A program made the position numbers and the translations under genes. A DNA stretch of 64,000 bases from Diphasiastrum complanatum (Eukaryota; Streptophyta; Lycopodiopsida; Lycopodiales; Lycopodiaceae). Each line of letters opens with the position of its first letter. Within the stretch, counting starts at the first letter, position 1. Positions 1 to 11,299 of the stretch are shown here, in pieces. The DNA lies in the NCBI GenBank assembly GCA_029204225.1, contig CM055092.1, positions 70,278,252 through 70,342,251 on the forward strand, given 5' to 3'. Under the pieces are notes generated by a model, which was not told where the DNA came from, ran no database searches, and saw nothing but the letters and a program-made list of their open reading frames with translations.

Positions 1-101
1 GCATCTCCTACTTTACCTCATGGATAAAAAACAGCTGAAGCACCGCAGAGGAAGTCCACAGTGAGATAAAAGAAAAATACTCCATGGGCTTAGTGAATTA
101 C

Positions 102-429
102 CAACTGCTTGCCATCCTCGTCCAAAAACTAGATCAAATTCCAATGCAGCAATCATAGGGCTTGTGTACCACGAGCTAGGTGGTGTTACAGCTTCTTCAA
201 TTGGAATTTTGCTATCATACTTATCAATTTCTGCCCGAACTTCGTCCCTGAACTGAGCAGAATTGCTATAAGTGCTGGTGCTTGACCTCCTCCCAATGGC
301 TCTTGGAAACATGCGCTTCTGTGAATTGGCAGTCACTGCTCCAGAAATTTGGCTGAGCCAAGCACTTAGGCTGGGTTCAATTTGAAGATATGCAGATGAT
401 GCCAACAATCGGGTGCTTAAGGAATGCAT
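102..429 (-). CDS. Choline monooxygenase-like Rieske oxygenase, first exon (gene continues off the left edge)
   Basis: Translation contains KIPIEEAVTPPSSWYT followed by ALEFDLVFGRGWQAVG. This matches the segment just after the transit peptide in plant choline monooxygenases, where the block reads roughly 'IP.E.A.TPPSSWYT....ELDRVF.RGWQ'. These enzymes are plastid stromal Rieske [2Fe-2S] oxygenases that convert choline to betaine aldehyde in glycine-betaine synthesis. The Ser/Arg-rich N-terminus starting at the Met at 429 looks like a transit peptide. The exon most likely ends at 102, where GTAATT provides a donor in phase 1 inside the last Gly codon; the reading frame beyond it no longer resembles the family. 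The Rieske and non-heme iron domains would lie left of base 1 and are not visible. Not every plant homologue is an active choline oxidase, so the substrate is uncertain. Confidence 0.62.
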
Positions 430-1189
430 ATTTGTAGGTATACTGTATGCGTGCCCAGCACTTGATGTTTCTCAAAAGAGCTTCTCAGGATGACCAAAAG
501 CACGTGTGGGCACAAGAATCTAATCAACAGCAATCAACCGGTTAGCTCTATTAGTTCTTCAGTTTAAATGTTCTCAATCCCTTCATGTTTTCAAAATCAC
601 CATGCAAATCTTTTAGTTACTTTTGTCATTGTTTTGTAGTAGTCATTTCAACTTACTATCTCTATCTATCATGTCATGTCCTAGCATATATGCAAAGCCT
701 GTGGCTACCGCTAACCTTAAAGAATTGGAGATGGAGGATTAGCTTGTTCACACCTACCTATGTCCCCAAATGGTAGTCCTCTAGTATATACAACCCGATT
801 GTGATGCTAGGGTGCATGCACAAGCCCCACATCAATCCAAAATATGATCTCCAAGGATCCGAATCCTTAAAATATTGCATTATGATCTATCGTAATGAAG
901 CATTCTCCACCCTTGCATGAGGGTGAGGTCATGCCTTGCTTTTAGCCATGGCACTATGCAAAGGTAGTAGCAATGATGTTATTGCCTACCCACGACCATT
1001 GGAGAAGTAGCATATGCTACTACACTTAGCCATGGTCAGTTGATGAACTATGGGTAATAGTGTATGTATGCTCTTGCCAACATGGAAGTGCATCAGCTAT
1101 GCTGAAATATGAAGCCCGTTTTGGACATCAAAACCCATTATGGAAGTTTCTTAGGGGCCTGAAATTCTCATGAACATTCACAGATGGGC
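430..1189. other. 5' flank of the Rieske oxygenase gene; no supported feature
   Basis: This is AT-rich sequence upstream (on the minus strand) of the oxygenase start. It presumably holds the promoter and 5' UTR, but I could not pin down a convincing TATA box or transcription start. No coding similarity is recognised up to the LINE remnant. Confidence 0.35.
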
Positions 1190-2048
1190 AAAAATTCGTC
1201 GCATAATGTCATTTTGACTAGCAAATTCGTCCTCTCGAGTTCTCGTTAATGGATGCCTTTTCTCTTCTTTTGTCCCCACTTGCAGTATCCGTCAAGGCTG
1301 TCCGCTTTCGCCTATGCTCTTTGCCATCGCTATAGAACCTCTTTCTTGTGCATTACATCACGCCACTTCTATGCGCTCCATTGCTCCAGCTTTTTTCCCA
1401 ATGGGCCCTCTCTCTCACCAGCTTTTCGCTGACGATGTCACCCTCTTCTCTCTGCTATCTGAGAGTCATGTTCGTCGTCATCTCCTTTCTCTTTTTGGTG
1501 AATTCTGTTTTTGCTCTTCTTCCCTCTTTAACAAGCAATAGTCTGAGCTCCATATCCTTGCTACTGACACCCCTTCTTGGATACCTTCCTTGGGTGTTCG
1601 GGTCATTCCTCATGGCTCGGTCACTCATCTTCTTGGTGCTCCCTTTGGCGTGTTCATTACTTCTGCTCAGCGCTCTGATTGGTTTCTTCAAAGTTTCTCG
1701 CAATTACTTCTTGGAATCCAGCCTATATGTCCTTTGCTTCTCGGGTTCTGGTTGCTAAGCACATTCTTTCAGCCTATCCTGTGTACTTTTTCTCTTTGTT
1801 CATCACCACCCGCTCTCTTCACAACTCGATTGCTAAAATCCTTAGTTGTTTCATTTGGGACGGGAAGCGCCCTCTGCTCCCTTGGACTGTCTTTACTGCC
1901 GCTACTACTAATGGAGGGCTTGGTATCTCTGATCCCTCTCTAAAAAAGAAGTCCTTGGTGCTCCGTCGCCTTTCTGCCCTCTTACACCCTTCACAACATT
2001 GGCATTCTCTTCTCTTAGCGTACATCGCCTCTTTGGCTTTGGTCCCTC
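1190..2048 (+). pseudogene. LINE (L1-like) reverse transcriptase remnant, part 1
   Basis: Across shifting frames the translation reads RQGCPLSPMLFAIAIEPL, then QLFADDVTLF (the FADD active-site box), then LGAPFG, FASRVLVAKHILSAYP and FIWDGKRPLLPW. This is the standard order of the C-terminal half of a plant L1-type reverse transcriptase. The endonuclease and the N-terminal RT are absent, so the copy is 5'-truncated. Stops and frameshifts make it non-functional. It stops abruptly at 2048, where an LTR begins, and resumes at about 4466 with the zf-RVT domain, so it was split by a later insertion. Confidence 0.82.
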
Positions 2049-2537
2049 TGTAAAGACCATTAGGGACAACCCCTAAGATGAGGATAGGAAAACACAAGAG
2101 AGACAATGGAGCGAAACCACCCAACCAAACCTAGATTCCTCATGGAGATATCTCCTAGATCTAGCCCCCAAGCCATGCCATGTGATAGCAAGAGGAGAAG
2201 AACTCAATTAGTAACCTAGACCAAAGTCGTCAACGGAATAATCACTACCTCAATATATAGTGAGTAAGATCTGGTGCATGAACCCAGGCAATCCCCATGC
2301 AGGTCAACTATAAATAGATCACAACTCTTCATGCATTCCTCCTGCCTGTATCAGTCACACGTACATGCACTACTCCATATGTCTCAATTAGAGTGTTTGG
2401 GTCCTCTCAAGGTCATTAGTCACCAACAGGCCTCAATGTGGAATTAAATCTCAACGTGACCAATAATCTCGAACACTGGAGGGCCGATCTAGCATGTTAG
2501 GACTATTCCATGTCCTTAGCGGAATATGGTCGTAACA
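2049..2537 (-). repeat. LTR (3' LTR) of a minus-strand Ty3/gypsy chromovirus
   Basis: Read on the minus strand the segment begins TGTTACGACC and ends GGTCTTTACA, giving the TG...CA ends of an LTR (489 bp). It is directly preceded by a polypurine tract and a chromodomain-like coding end, so it is the 3' LTR. It sits inside the LINE. No matching 5' LTR was found near 4470, and I see no target duplication, so the rest of the element is truncated or rearranged. Confidence 0.6.
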
Positions 2538-2550
2538 TTCTTCCTCCCTT
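2538..2550 (-). other. Polypurine tract of the chromovirus
   Basis: The minus strand reads AAGGGAGGAAGAA immediately before the TGTTAC start of the LTR. This is the position and composition expected of the plus-strand primer of an LTR retrotransposon. Confidence 0.6.
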
Positions 2551-2700
2551 AACAGGTTCTGTCCTCAGAACAGGAAAAAGAAAACATGAAACTATTTCTT
2601 AAGCTTTCAAGTCTTTCCCATGATTCATTATTCTTAGTCTGATCTTTCCATCTGAATAAGTACTCAGAGATGCAACAATTTTTATATTGCTTGTCTCTAC
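2549..2700 (-). pseudogene. Chromodomain end of a Ty3/gypsy chromovirus polyprotein
   Basis: Minus-strand translation ISEYLFRWKDQTKNNESWER followed by LESLRNSF resembles the second half of the chromodomain found at the C-terminus of chromovirus integrases (pattern 'YLVKWKG....E.TWE....L'). Chromodomains direct integration to marked chromatin. The reading frame ends right at the polypurine tract, as in intact chromoviruses. Upstream pol is not recognisable in the AT-rich sequence to the right. Confidence 0.55.
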
Positions 2701-4465
2701 TCATGAATACTAACTCAAATTCCAAAAGATACACTAAGCTATCAAAAAAAAAAAAACTCATCACCTTCATGTAATCCCAATTACATGAAACACTAGGTGA
2801 TTTTACTTTATTTCAGAAATCAAAGCCAAAAGCTAAAGAAATTCCATTCCAATTTATTGCAAAAAAATAATGCTTCTTGGTACAAATATTCTTAGAATAT
2901 CCAATTATTCTAAAATACCACAATTCAGTCATTTAAAATCTCTAGGAGATCCATCAAGTCTCAGACATTATAACTCACTCTAGAGTACTACAGTTACTCT
3001 AACGAGGTAATAGCCCCATTTCTAGCACCATTGCCAAAAATCAACAACTATCTATATCTTAATAGAGTTATCAGTCTCCTATAAATCTGGAGATATAGAC
3101 TGAACTTTGCACACACGCACTTATAAACTACAATCTGTAAGGTAAGCAAATTCCTCATAAGTACGCAATTACTTAATGAAAATGCATGTGAGATGTACAT
3201 AATCTTAAATATGCATTGGAGTAAAGAAATTTAAAGTTCAATTAGTAGATCTAAATCATTGACTCTCCCAATTGATCAAGAATTACTCATTATCTTAAGT
3301 ATCCTCACATTTCCTTATAATCTTCTAATGATCTTTAAGTATCAATCTATGATCTGTCAATCATAAATATTTAGAACCTTATGATTCATCAATCTTTACA
3401 AGGTTCCAAAACCATACTTAATCATTAAAAAATACTGGAGCATATGTACAACATACAACTCTAGAAATATAAGAATCATTCTAAAATCTTTTCGACAAGG
3501 AAAAATACTAGATTCCAAGAATATTCTTCCAATCAGATTCTTAACTAGATTATGAGTTCCAAATTCTACAATCAACCAAGTAATTAAAGACCATTTTACA
3601 CACACGCGTTTAACAAGATAAACTTTATACAATCACCTAGAACAATATCTAGAGATTACAAAGTTCTGCTGAATTCCAACTAAATTCAGTTTACCATTCT
3701 TGGAACCATTAGGATCCGGTATCCAATTGAGCTCTATGGGATACAATCACTAATGTGTGAAGTCTATTCCTCAACTGAGAAATACTCATCCAAGAATTCA
3801 GTATCCTATGCACACAATTCCTTGATGAATCCAAATGACTCATAAATTATGTGTCTTAAAAGCAATACACACAAAACAAACAATTTCTAGTGAATTCTCT
3901 TCACACTATCCGTTTTACCAATTAAATTTCAGAGGAGTAAATCAACTACTCAAGTTAATTGCCCATGATTTAGAAATCTTAAATGTCTAGGTGCATATCT
4001 TAATTGTACTGTACAACACCACATTTAGATCCATATCCAAATCACTTTTAACCTATAGATCTATCTGAACAGATCTATTAACTCTACAAGTAATTGTCAA
4101 ACACAATACTTGATCATATGTCTATATTCAACAACTAGGTTAAGTGCACCAGATAACCTTAGTAACCAGGAATACATAGTAGATCCAAACAAGATTAATC
4201 GTGCACATATGAGAAAAATCTCACTATGACCTAGTACATAAACATATATGTCAAACTGATAGATTTCTCCAAAATCCGCATATGTTACTTGCATATATCA
4301 TTGAGAATCTTGTAACTCAGCTACAAAAGATTCTATTTCTCTTGAGTAAATAACATATCTTGGAAATCTCTGAAGTGAATAATTCCACATCACAAGTTTT
4401 CCAACCATCATACTTTTACAAATATAATTTCTTCATCCAATTAGCCTACTTTAGATCTTAGTGTA
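2701..4465. other. AT-rich filler between the two LINE halves; no recognised gene
   Basis: This 1.8 kb stretch should be the interior of the inserted chromovirus or later insertions. I recognise no integrase, RT or protease motif on either strand. Reading frames are short. It may be a heavily decayed or non-autonomous interior. Confidence 0.3.
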
Positions 4466-4990
4466 CAAACCAAGGAAAGTTTCGTTATCTAGCTTACCGC
4501 ATCCTCACTAACTCCTTACCCCTCCTTCCTAAATGGCCCTTCCATAATGACAAACTTTGCCCAATTTGCCAGCTGGAAGAAGAAATTGTGCAGCACATGT
4601 TCCTTAATTGTCGAAGATCTCTATGGTTGCTTCAGCATCATTTGCTCCAATGGGGCTTCTCCATTCCTATTCAGCCTGACTCTATTCTACTGGGCAACGT
4701 TGTGCTTATTGGTCGCTCTTATCTTACTTTATGGCATATCTGCAGGCTAGCGGTGTTATGGAAGATTGGGACTGCCCAAAATTAGCAGGTTTTTGAGGGC
4801 TTGACACCTTCCGTCATGGTTGCTACTTGTCTCAGTTTTGCTACTTTTATCATGCCTGCGCGGAGTGCGATACTTGTATAATCTATCGTTTTGGGGCACG
4901 GATGTGAACTGGCTGGTGATGTCTTTTTTTCCTTGTTTGTACATTTGTGAGAATATAATAGTATCTTTACAGCTTGCAAAAAAAAAAAGT
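4466..4990 (+). pseudogene. LINE remnant, part 2: zf-RVT domain and poly(A) tail
   Basis: The translation FRYLAYRILTNSLPLLPKWP is followed by CPICQLEEEIVQHMFLNC. This is the zinc-binding domain (zf-RVT, C-x2-C ... H-x4-C) that follows the RT of plant L1 elements. It continues the element broken at 2048, in the same orientation. A run of A residues at about 4978-4988 is the likely poly(A) tail marking the LINE 3' end. About 200 residues expected between the two parts are missing, so the insertion was accompanied by a deletion or lies within that region. Confidence 0.7.
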
Positions 4991-4992
4991 CA

Positions 4993-5328
4993 ATGTTTGT
5001 TATTTTTATAAACTATCATAGTAGTGATGTAGATAATAAGAATGTTATAAGATACAATAAAGACATTGATGATCTTGGAGGGCATGATATTCCAAAATTT
5101 ATTTCTACTAAGAAGACTTGTGTTAGTAGAGATGTAATCTCTGATGAGCTTGTTGGTCATGTGTTGAATGTTATTGATTGGTCAAAACTAAAAGATATTA
5201 CTCAAATTGTTGATCATAATGTTGATGAGGAAGAACCATGAACTCTTTCTTTCACACATATTGTAAGAAGATCATCTAGAGTAAGCAAGGTTTTGAGTAG
5301 GTTGGCTTATGCTGGAAAGGATAATTAA
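4993..5328 (+). pseudogene. Ty1-copia-like fragment (integrase C-terminal / pre-RT linker)
   Basis: The translation contains KKTCVSRDVISDE and, later, VRRSSRVSKVLSRLAYAGKD. Copia polyproteins carry 'SRDV.FDE' at the end of the integrase and 'RRS.R...P.RL' just before the RT, in this order and at about this spacing. One stop interrupts it near 5241. The match is short, so the assignment is tentative. Confidence 0.42.
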
Positions 5329-5339
5329 ACTGTTATGGA

Positions 5340-5740
5340 ATGTTTCAGATGGAATTGTTTACTTCTGGAAAGAAAACATGTGCACCAGACAAGCAAGACA
5401 CTTAGAGCCCAAATTTTGTATGAATATCATGACAATCCAAGCTTAGGAAATCTTGGCATACATAGATGCATGACTTAGTACAAGAAAATTTTTATTGTCC
5501 AAGGATTAAAAGTCATGTGAAGTCGTACATTTGGAAATAGTTCTCAACAATTTTACATAATAAAAAATATTTTAATGGATCTTGTGACTAGATTTCTCAA
5601 GATTGGAAAATGTCATGATGCCATATAAATAGTGGTTGATAGACCAAGTAGAATGGTGCACTTTATTTCTATCAAAGCTATTGTTAAAGCTTCTGAATTG
5701 GCTATATTTTTGTTGAATATTTTTTTTTCAAACTTTGCGG
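5340..5740 (+). pseudogene. Ty3/gypsy integrase remnant (zinc domain and start of core)
   Basis: The translation LRAQILYEYHDNPSLGNLGI followed by HRCMT corresponds to the H-H-C-C zinc domain of gypsy integrases ('I...HD.P..GHLGI.RT'). Further on, KIGKCHDAI and IVVDRPSRMVHFI match the start of the catalytic core ('GHDAI.VVVDRL.KMAHFI'). Stops and frameshifts show it is dead. The two catalytic Asp neighbourhoods are partly visible; the final Glu region is lost. Confidence 0.6.
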
Positions 5741-6949
5741 TTTTTTAAATAATGTTATTATTAATCACATTTTTAGTTCATTAGCACGTTTTGATCATTA
5801 ATTGAGAAATTGAAAATCACACTTAGTTTTGCATCAAATGATCTCCTTGAATTCAATATGTAGACAACATTTAACTAGTACATGGAAATTATGATAAGAG
5901 CTTATGTTTTTAAATGATAGTCACATTGAGAATTGTACTTATCGATGGTTGAGTTTGAGTACCATGGCATGAAGCATCTTGCCATATGATTTAGTCCATT
6001 TTGATGAGACTCAAAGATTTCAAAGTATAGGTTGTGGTTGATATTTTACAAGATTACATGAGGCTAAGGATAGCATAATATTATCTCAAACATGGCACAA
6101 TTATATGCTAATCAAAGCCATTCACCTAGGGATTTTGAAGTCAATGATTAAATGTGCCTTAAGATTTCAAAATTTTCTAAGGTACTTAGAATTAATAAAT
6201 TCATAAGCTAATTCCAAGATGTAACAATTCATGTAGGATTATATAAAAAATCAATCAAGTCCCTTATCAACTAAATCTTTCCAAAGGAGTAAGGGTGCAT
6301 ATTGTTTGGAGTGACTATGTTTACTATAATGATGTTCAATAACTAATGTTGTATGTTTTGCATGCTAGTGAAACATTGGTTTAGTCATTGTGGGAATTGA
6401 TAGTTTCGATCACTTTCAGTACTAACAATTTTTCGTTAGAATTTTTTACATACAATTTTTTTTTAAAAAAATTTCGTAAATTCAATTTTTGTTGTTAGCT
6501 ATGAAATGAAGTTAATTAGGTGAAATGACCTTATTGAAGATTCAATCAATATTGATATGGTCACTATATTCTCACTACAGTCAAGAATAGATGTATTCAT
6601 TAACTAAATTAAGTTATTTTTTAAATGTAGATAAATAAAAATGATTGAAGAAACTACAAATTTGGCTATACCTTCGTATATGCAAATTTGCCAACATTTG
6701 ACATGAACTAATAATTTAAGAGACCAACAGATGGAGGTTTTGATAAAACAAGCTGAATCTCGAATTCTAGCTTGAGACGTATTCATAGGAGAAGAATGAA
6801 CAATATCCACTTTTAAGATATTACATTGTATTTTATGGATATATTACAAGTTTAATAGGTTGAAAAATTCAAATCATAATATAGAAAAGATACTTTGACA
6901 CATTTGAAAACTAAATTTTGAGTATAAATATTATTTTAAAATGTTTTTT
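5741..6949. other. AT-rich sequence; nothing recognised
   Basis: About 1.2 kb at very low GC. No coding similarity, structured RNA or terminal repeat was found. It may be decayed retroelement sequence continuing from the integrase remnant. Confidence 0.3.
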
Positions 6950-7138
6950 GTAGCCTTCAAACATAGCATGCCAATGTGCTAAGTGAAATAGTCAAAAGTG
7001 AAACGAAAAAAAAAAAAATTGCAGCCTCCAAATTTAGCACACTAGCGTGCATAGAGAAACAGCCCCAAAAAAAGTCTATTATTATTATTTTTTGGGCTAT
7101 TTCACTTGGCATGTCGGCGTGCCATCTTTGGAGGCTAC
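6950..7138. mobile_element. Foldback/MITE-like inverted-repeat element
   Basis: The sequence at 6950-6993 is the imperfect inverse complement of 7094-7138 (about 80% over 44 bp). A third, direct copy of the left arm lies at 7022-7066. The central 7022-7138 part can fold into one long hairpin. Poly(A) and poly(T) runs flank the arms. No coding capacity. The arms contain GCACGC/GCGTGC steps like those in the foldback at 63540-63813. Confidence 0.5.
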
Positions 7139-7722
7139 CCTTTTTTTTTTTTAATTTCAAACTTTTCTCAGTTTGGTTCCATTATGGGATTTTTACTATG
7201 TTTCAAACCACAATTTTTATATATCTAGAAGTTCAATAGCTACATGATCACAAAAGTATCTCGAAGAGGCACAACGTGAGCTAGCAAAGATCAAGGAAGA
7301 GTCGACATTTGAAAGGAAGAAAATAGAGACACCCAAGAGAACTACAATAAATCCCACCATGTTTTCTATAGGAACCCTTAGCTATTATTTTGAAACTTTG
7401 TGAAATTAAAGCTTTTCCCATTGTCTTAAATCACCTTTTGCTAAGTGATCATAATTAGAATGATAGACTACCTCTTTATAGAGAAAAATTTGTATGGCAC
7501 ATATGGAATGTCTTATTTCAGTTTCTATAGGTGAACCCCCACTTCCTTCCTCTATCATAGGAGGTATTTATTATGCTTACATTCATTTTCCACCTTAAGG
7601 ACAATAGAAACATGAATTACAAATCTAGTGTATCTGATATCATGTGGTATGGCATAATATATTTGTGCATGGCAAGCTGCAATGCAGGTGGGTTTAAAAC
7701 TACGTAGTAATAGCAACCAAAT

Positions 7723-8518
7723 TCACCATGTTATTTTTCCTACAATGCCCAAAGGACATCGCACAAACAGTCTTCCTTTCCACTTGATACTGTTTGGACT
7801 TCCAAAAGCTGTTAGGCTTCCGCACATCTCATTATTGCAAACAAATGCCCCCCCACAATACGACAATCGGACGTCTCCTGCGAAACAAGAAATGGATGTG
7901 GAGGAATAACGAACCCAAGGGTGACCATCCTTACTCCATTCCATGCCTGACACCGAATTGCTTTTTTTCGAGACACTGGGCAACTCAAAAATGACGTCGT
8001 TGTTATATTTAGTAGGGATCTCCATCACTTGCAAGATGTTTTTCACTCGATCAGTCAACTTTCGTAGTTTGTTGCTTGCAGGCAACTGATTGATTAAATC
8101 AATAACATGTAATGCATCTGACTCACTAGCATCAATATTGTGTGGTCTTTGTAACACATATGAAGGACTGGCAACTAGATTTTGACTTGGAGATTCAGTC
8201 TCATCAAGGTCAACTATTTCAACAATACCTTCCTCCAAGCTCTTCATTTTTGTCGATAGGGGTTCTAGATGTATGCACACGTTGGTACTAAGAACATGCT
8301 TAATGACAAAAACCCTCTGAGACCCCTCACAAAAAGATTTGCATGGAATTAGGATGGGAACGCTTGTGGACATTTGGGATATTGAGTGATACAGTCTAAA
8401 TATTTCTGATCAATTTAAAATGCAATGCCATGACATCTTCTGAAAGTTTGGTGATATCTCCTCCACCCCCTTCATAGAAAAAATCAACATCTTGATACGT
8501 GATCTTAATAGTTGCCAT
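7723..8518 (-). pseudogene. Unrecognised gene with a Cys motif and one frameshift
   Basis: From the Met at about 8518 the frame reads MATIKITYQDVDFFYEGGGG and runs to SEDVMALHFKL. It then stops, but the next frame continues smoothly (KYFRLYHSISQMSTSVPILI) for more than 200 residues to 7723. One base appears to be missing near 8405. The C-terminal part has DGHPWVRYSSTSISCFAGDV followed by YCGGAFVCNNEMC, a C-x(5)-C-x4-C arrangement that looks like a metal-binding or transposase-associated domain. I do not recognise the family with confidence. Long open length, ordinary codon content and a single frameshift suggest a recently inactivated gene or one from a DNA transposon. An upstream intron cannot be excluded as the explanation for the frame change. 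Confidence 0.42.
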
Positions 8519-8867
8519 ACTACAGAAAATCAGAAACAAAAAATGAATGAAATGAAAGCTACTCCATCTCCAAAACAAATGAAACCAGTCTTTTTACAAA
8601 TTTCGATAACATATGAGTGAAGTATTTTTTTTGAGCCACTTGTTAGATAACAATCATGTGCATGCCAAATCCAGCATGTGAATTTGATCGGCAATGACAT
8701 GAAGTAGCTTTACAGGTCACTTAATGGCTGTAATATATGGTACCGAAAGTTTGCAGGCACTTCAATGCTAACCCTCAGAATTCAAAACCCACTTCGTGAA
8801 TTGAAACGTGGGTTCGCCTGTTGTTAGTCATTAATATAATTTATGTTAGGTTCCATTCAATCATAAA

Positions 8868-8870
<3 letters not shown>

Positions 8871-8928
<58 letters not shown>

Positions 8929-9224
8929 CTATTAGCTCGTCTAATGCCTAGGAGCTAAGCACGTGTTCATTTATTTTCCACCCTTACCTGTTCATTATGA
9001 CTGTAAATGCATCTTGAGAGAGAGAGAGAGAGAGAGAGAGGGGGAATTGATTCTTTAAAAGAGTTTAAGACTTACAAGTTTTATAGGTTTTGAAACACCC
9101 CTTTTTGTAACAAACGGCATCTTGAATGTAAACTCGTAGCAAGAGGACTTGGTTCCTGAGTTGCCGAGTTCTTGTTTCTAATATTTTGTTTCTCGGTTTG
9201 AGAGAGAGAGAGAGAGAGAGAGAG
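8871..9224. repeat. Three (GA)n microsatellite tracts
   Basis: Pure GA runs lie at about 8871-8928, 9015-9040 and 9201-9224, separated by unique sequence. They are simple repeats; any reading frames through them are artefacts. Confidence 0.95.
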
Positions 9225-9366
9225 ACTTGCATTGAGGGTGGAAGCAGCAGAAGAGGGCATTTGATCAGAGGAGTGGGCAGCTGATCAGCGGAGAGAGCTT
9301 CTTCAAGCGATTGATGGTGAGTTACATGCATTCTACAAGTTTTAGCTTTCATGCAAAAAACTTTTG

Positions 9367-9616
9367 CCCTGCGTGCCTTGCTGCGCTCAGATCAGTGGGC
9401 CTCCATTGCTTGGTTGCCAGCTTCTCTGTGGAGTAGATTGTCTTGTTCGTTGCTTTTTGATCTCGTGTTGAATTTTTTTTCTGTCTACCACAATTTGTAA
9501 AACGAGGAGCATGATAAATCCTTGAAATAGAGACGGAAGGAAAACTTTTACTATACTTTTAGCCAGGGCAGAACCCACCCAAAACAAACAACAATCTCAA
9601 ACTGAGTGCAGCAGGG
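9367..9616. mobile_element. MITE-like unit, copy 1
   Basis: The unit is bounded by inverted ends: the left end includes GCTGCGCTCAG and the right end CTGAGTGCAGCAGGG. A second, about 90% identical copy in the same orientation follows after a 13 bp spacer. There is no coding capacity. The left end carries a short extra stretch relative to copy 2. Confidence 0.55.
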
Positions 9617-9629
9617 AAAAAAAATTTCG

Positions 9630-9833
9630 CCCTGCTGCGCTCAGATTAGTAGATTGTCTTGTTCGTTGCCTTTTGATCTTGTGTTGAATGTTTTTTCTGT
9701 CTCCCACAATTTGTAAAATTAAGAGTATGATAAATCCTTGAAATAGAGACGGAAGGAAAACTTATGCTATACTTTTAGCCAGGGCAGAACCCACCCAAAA
9801 CAAAGAACCATCTCAAATTGAGCGCAACAGAGC
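9630..9833. mobile_element. MITE-like unit, copy 2
   Basis: It starts CCCTGCTGCGCTCAG and ends TTGAGCGCAACAGAGC, an imperfect inverse complement. The body matches copy 1 closely, including the segments around 9720-9800. Direct tandem placement of two terminal-inverted-repeat units is unusual. Confidence 0.55.
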
Positions 9834-9861
9834 AAAAATTTTTGCCTTCTTGTGCTCTGAT

Positions 9862-11299
9862 CATCTCCTTTCATATGGATCCAAAAATTTTAAATTTTTC
9901 CTTTTGCTCATATCAATGTAACCTGAATAAAAGGCCATTGCAGATGATCTTTTTGTAGTCTCATTGAGAGTATAACCCAATATTTTAATTGCCAAATCTC
10001 TTTTCACAAAAATTATTTTATATGTTCGTCTTGCGTACTTATGGCCTCCTAAACAAACTGATAATGATTTGATAGCCATAATGACAGTGGTTGCATATGG
10101 ATTAAAAGATGAATGATATATACAAATCTCATTATTTTGAAAGTTTTTAAATAGTGAAATAGAGACACATCCTTTCTCCTGGCTGATACACCTCGGACGC
10201 CTCCATGTCTCATACCAAAGACATCTATTTCAATAGCATCTTGTAAACGAGTAAAGAAAATAAACTTAGAATGATACATAACACTGCAAACTCATACTTT
10301 AACACAGTGTTTGAAATAAGAAAACTGAACAATATCAATACCAATATAATATCTGCGTACCAGATCATAATTATCGTATTCAACGACATTTGCTCTGCTA
10401 ATGTCATGTCCTCCAATGGCCTCTACATTTTCGGAGAGGATATATCGAGTCCTTGGGGGATATTTTTTTAGATTTTTCAATCATGGCCTCCAAGGCCTCA
10501 TTGCAAGATTTCCAATTGCCATCTTTATCATATTCTATCTCACTTTCAAGGTCATCATATGTGTAATCAACAATGTCAGAAAATTCTGATAAATTTTGTG
10601 CAAAAATTGAGAGGATTTCATCCTCTCTCAAATTCAAAACATCTTCTATATTATTAAATGAAATATAACTCTCATTATTTATAAAATATAAGGGAATATC
10701 GAGTAGAATTAATTGATTAACAAGAGATGCAGATGGAAGAGAATCAGAGAGGATTATAGAATGAGGGAGAGTTTTCTGATAATTTGAAGCCATATATGTT
10801 TCAACTTCAACTCCTATATCAGTATCTGCATCATCTAAATCAACTGAAGCAGATGCAGATGCTTTAAGCAATGGAACAATAGAAGATTCAACAGACTTAC
10901 ATCTGGAATTTTAGTAGATATGTAAAAGACAAAAGTCATTCCTTTGATTAGAAGATGGCATATTCTTTTGTGGATACCACAATATATATTTCTTTTGAAA
11001 TGGTCATACAAGTTAGACTACTTTCTATTGTGTTTATGCTTAGAGGATGGTTGGGAATGCACAAGGTCCTGAAAATGAACGAAACAAAAACTATCTATAT
11101 CCTAGACAGGAGTACTAATAATCTGAGAAAAATTATCAAGAAGAGAAATTATATTATAACGATTCTCATAAACTAGCTTATCGATATCGAAGAAAGCAAA
11201 AAAAATACTGGAAAAATAATCTAATTTCTCAAATGGAATGTCACTGGCATTCAAAAAATCCAGAAGTTTGTTATCTGAGGACATGGAGGAACTAGCCAT
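9862..11299 (-). pseudogene. Decayed gene divergent from methyltransferase gene 1 (Ser-rich N-terminus, repeated domain)
   Basis: A likely start at 11299 gives MASSSMSSDNKLLDFLNASD and a segment ending near 11102. A second coding block at about 10889-10404 begins Ser/Ala/Asp-rich and contains QLILLDIPLYFINNESYISF. The two blocks look like diverged copies of one module (DIP ... Y.SF..ID.LV/VL ... I.S.L..FS.I). Between them is a probable intron; the second block has an acceptor-like pyrimidine tract and AG. Further left, frames at 10480-10292, 10279-10049 and 10079-9861 continue with frameshifts. No family is recognised. It is transcribed away from the motif array at 11300-13720, mirroring the arrangement at 39.0-40.9 kb. 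Confidence 0.38.

Noticed and set aside
7240-7370. Possible gag-like coiled-coil piece (YLEEAQRELAKIKEESTFER)
   Set aside because: About 35 codons without any neighbouring domain; cannot be assigned.
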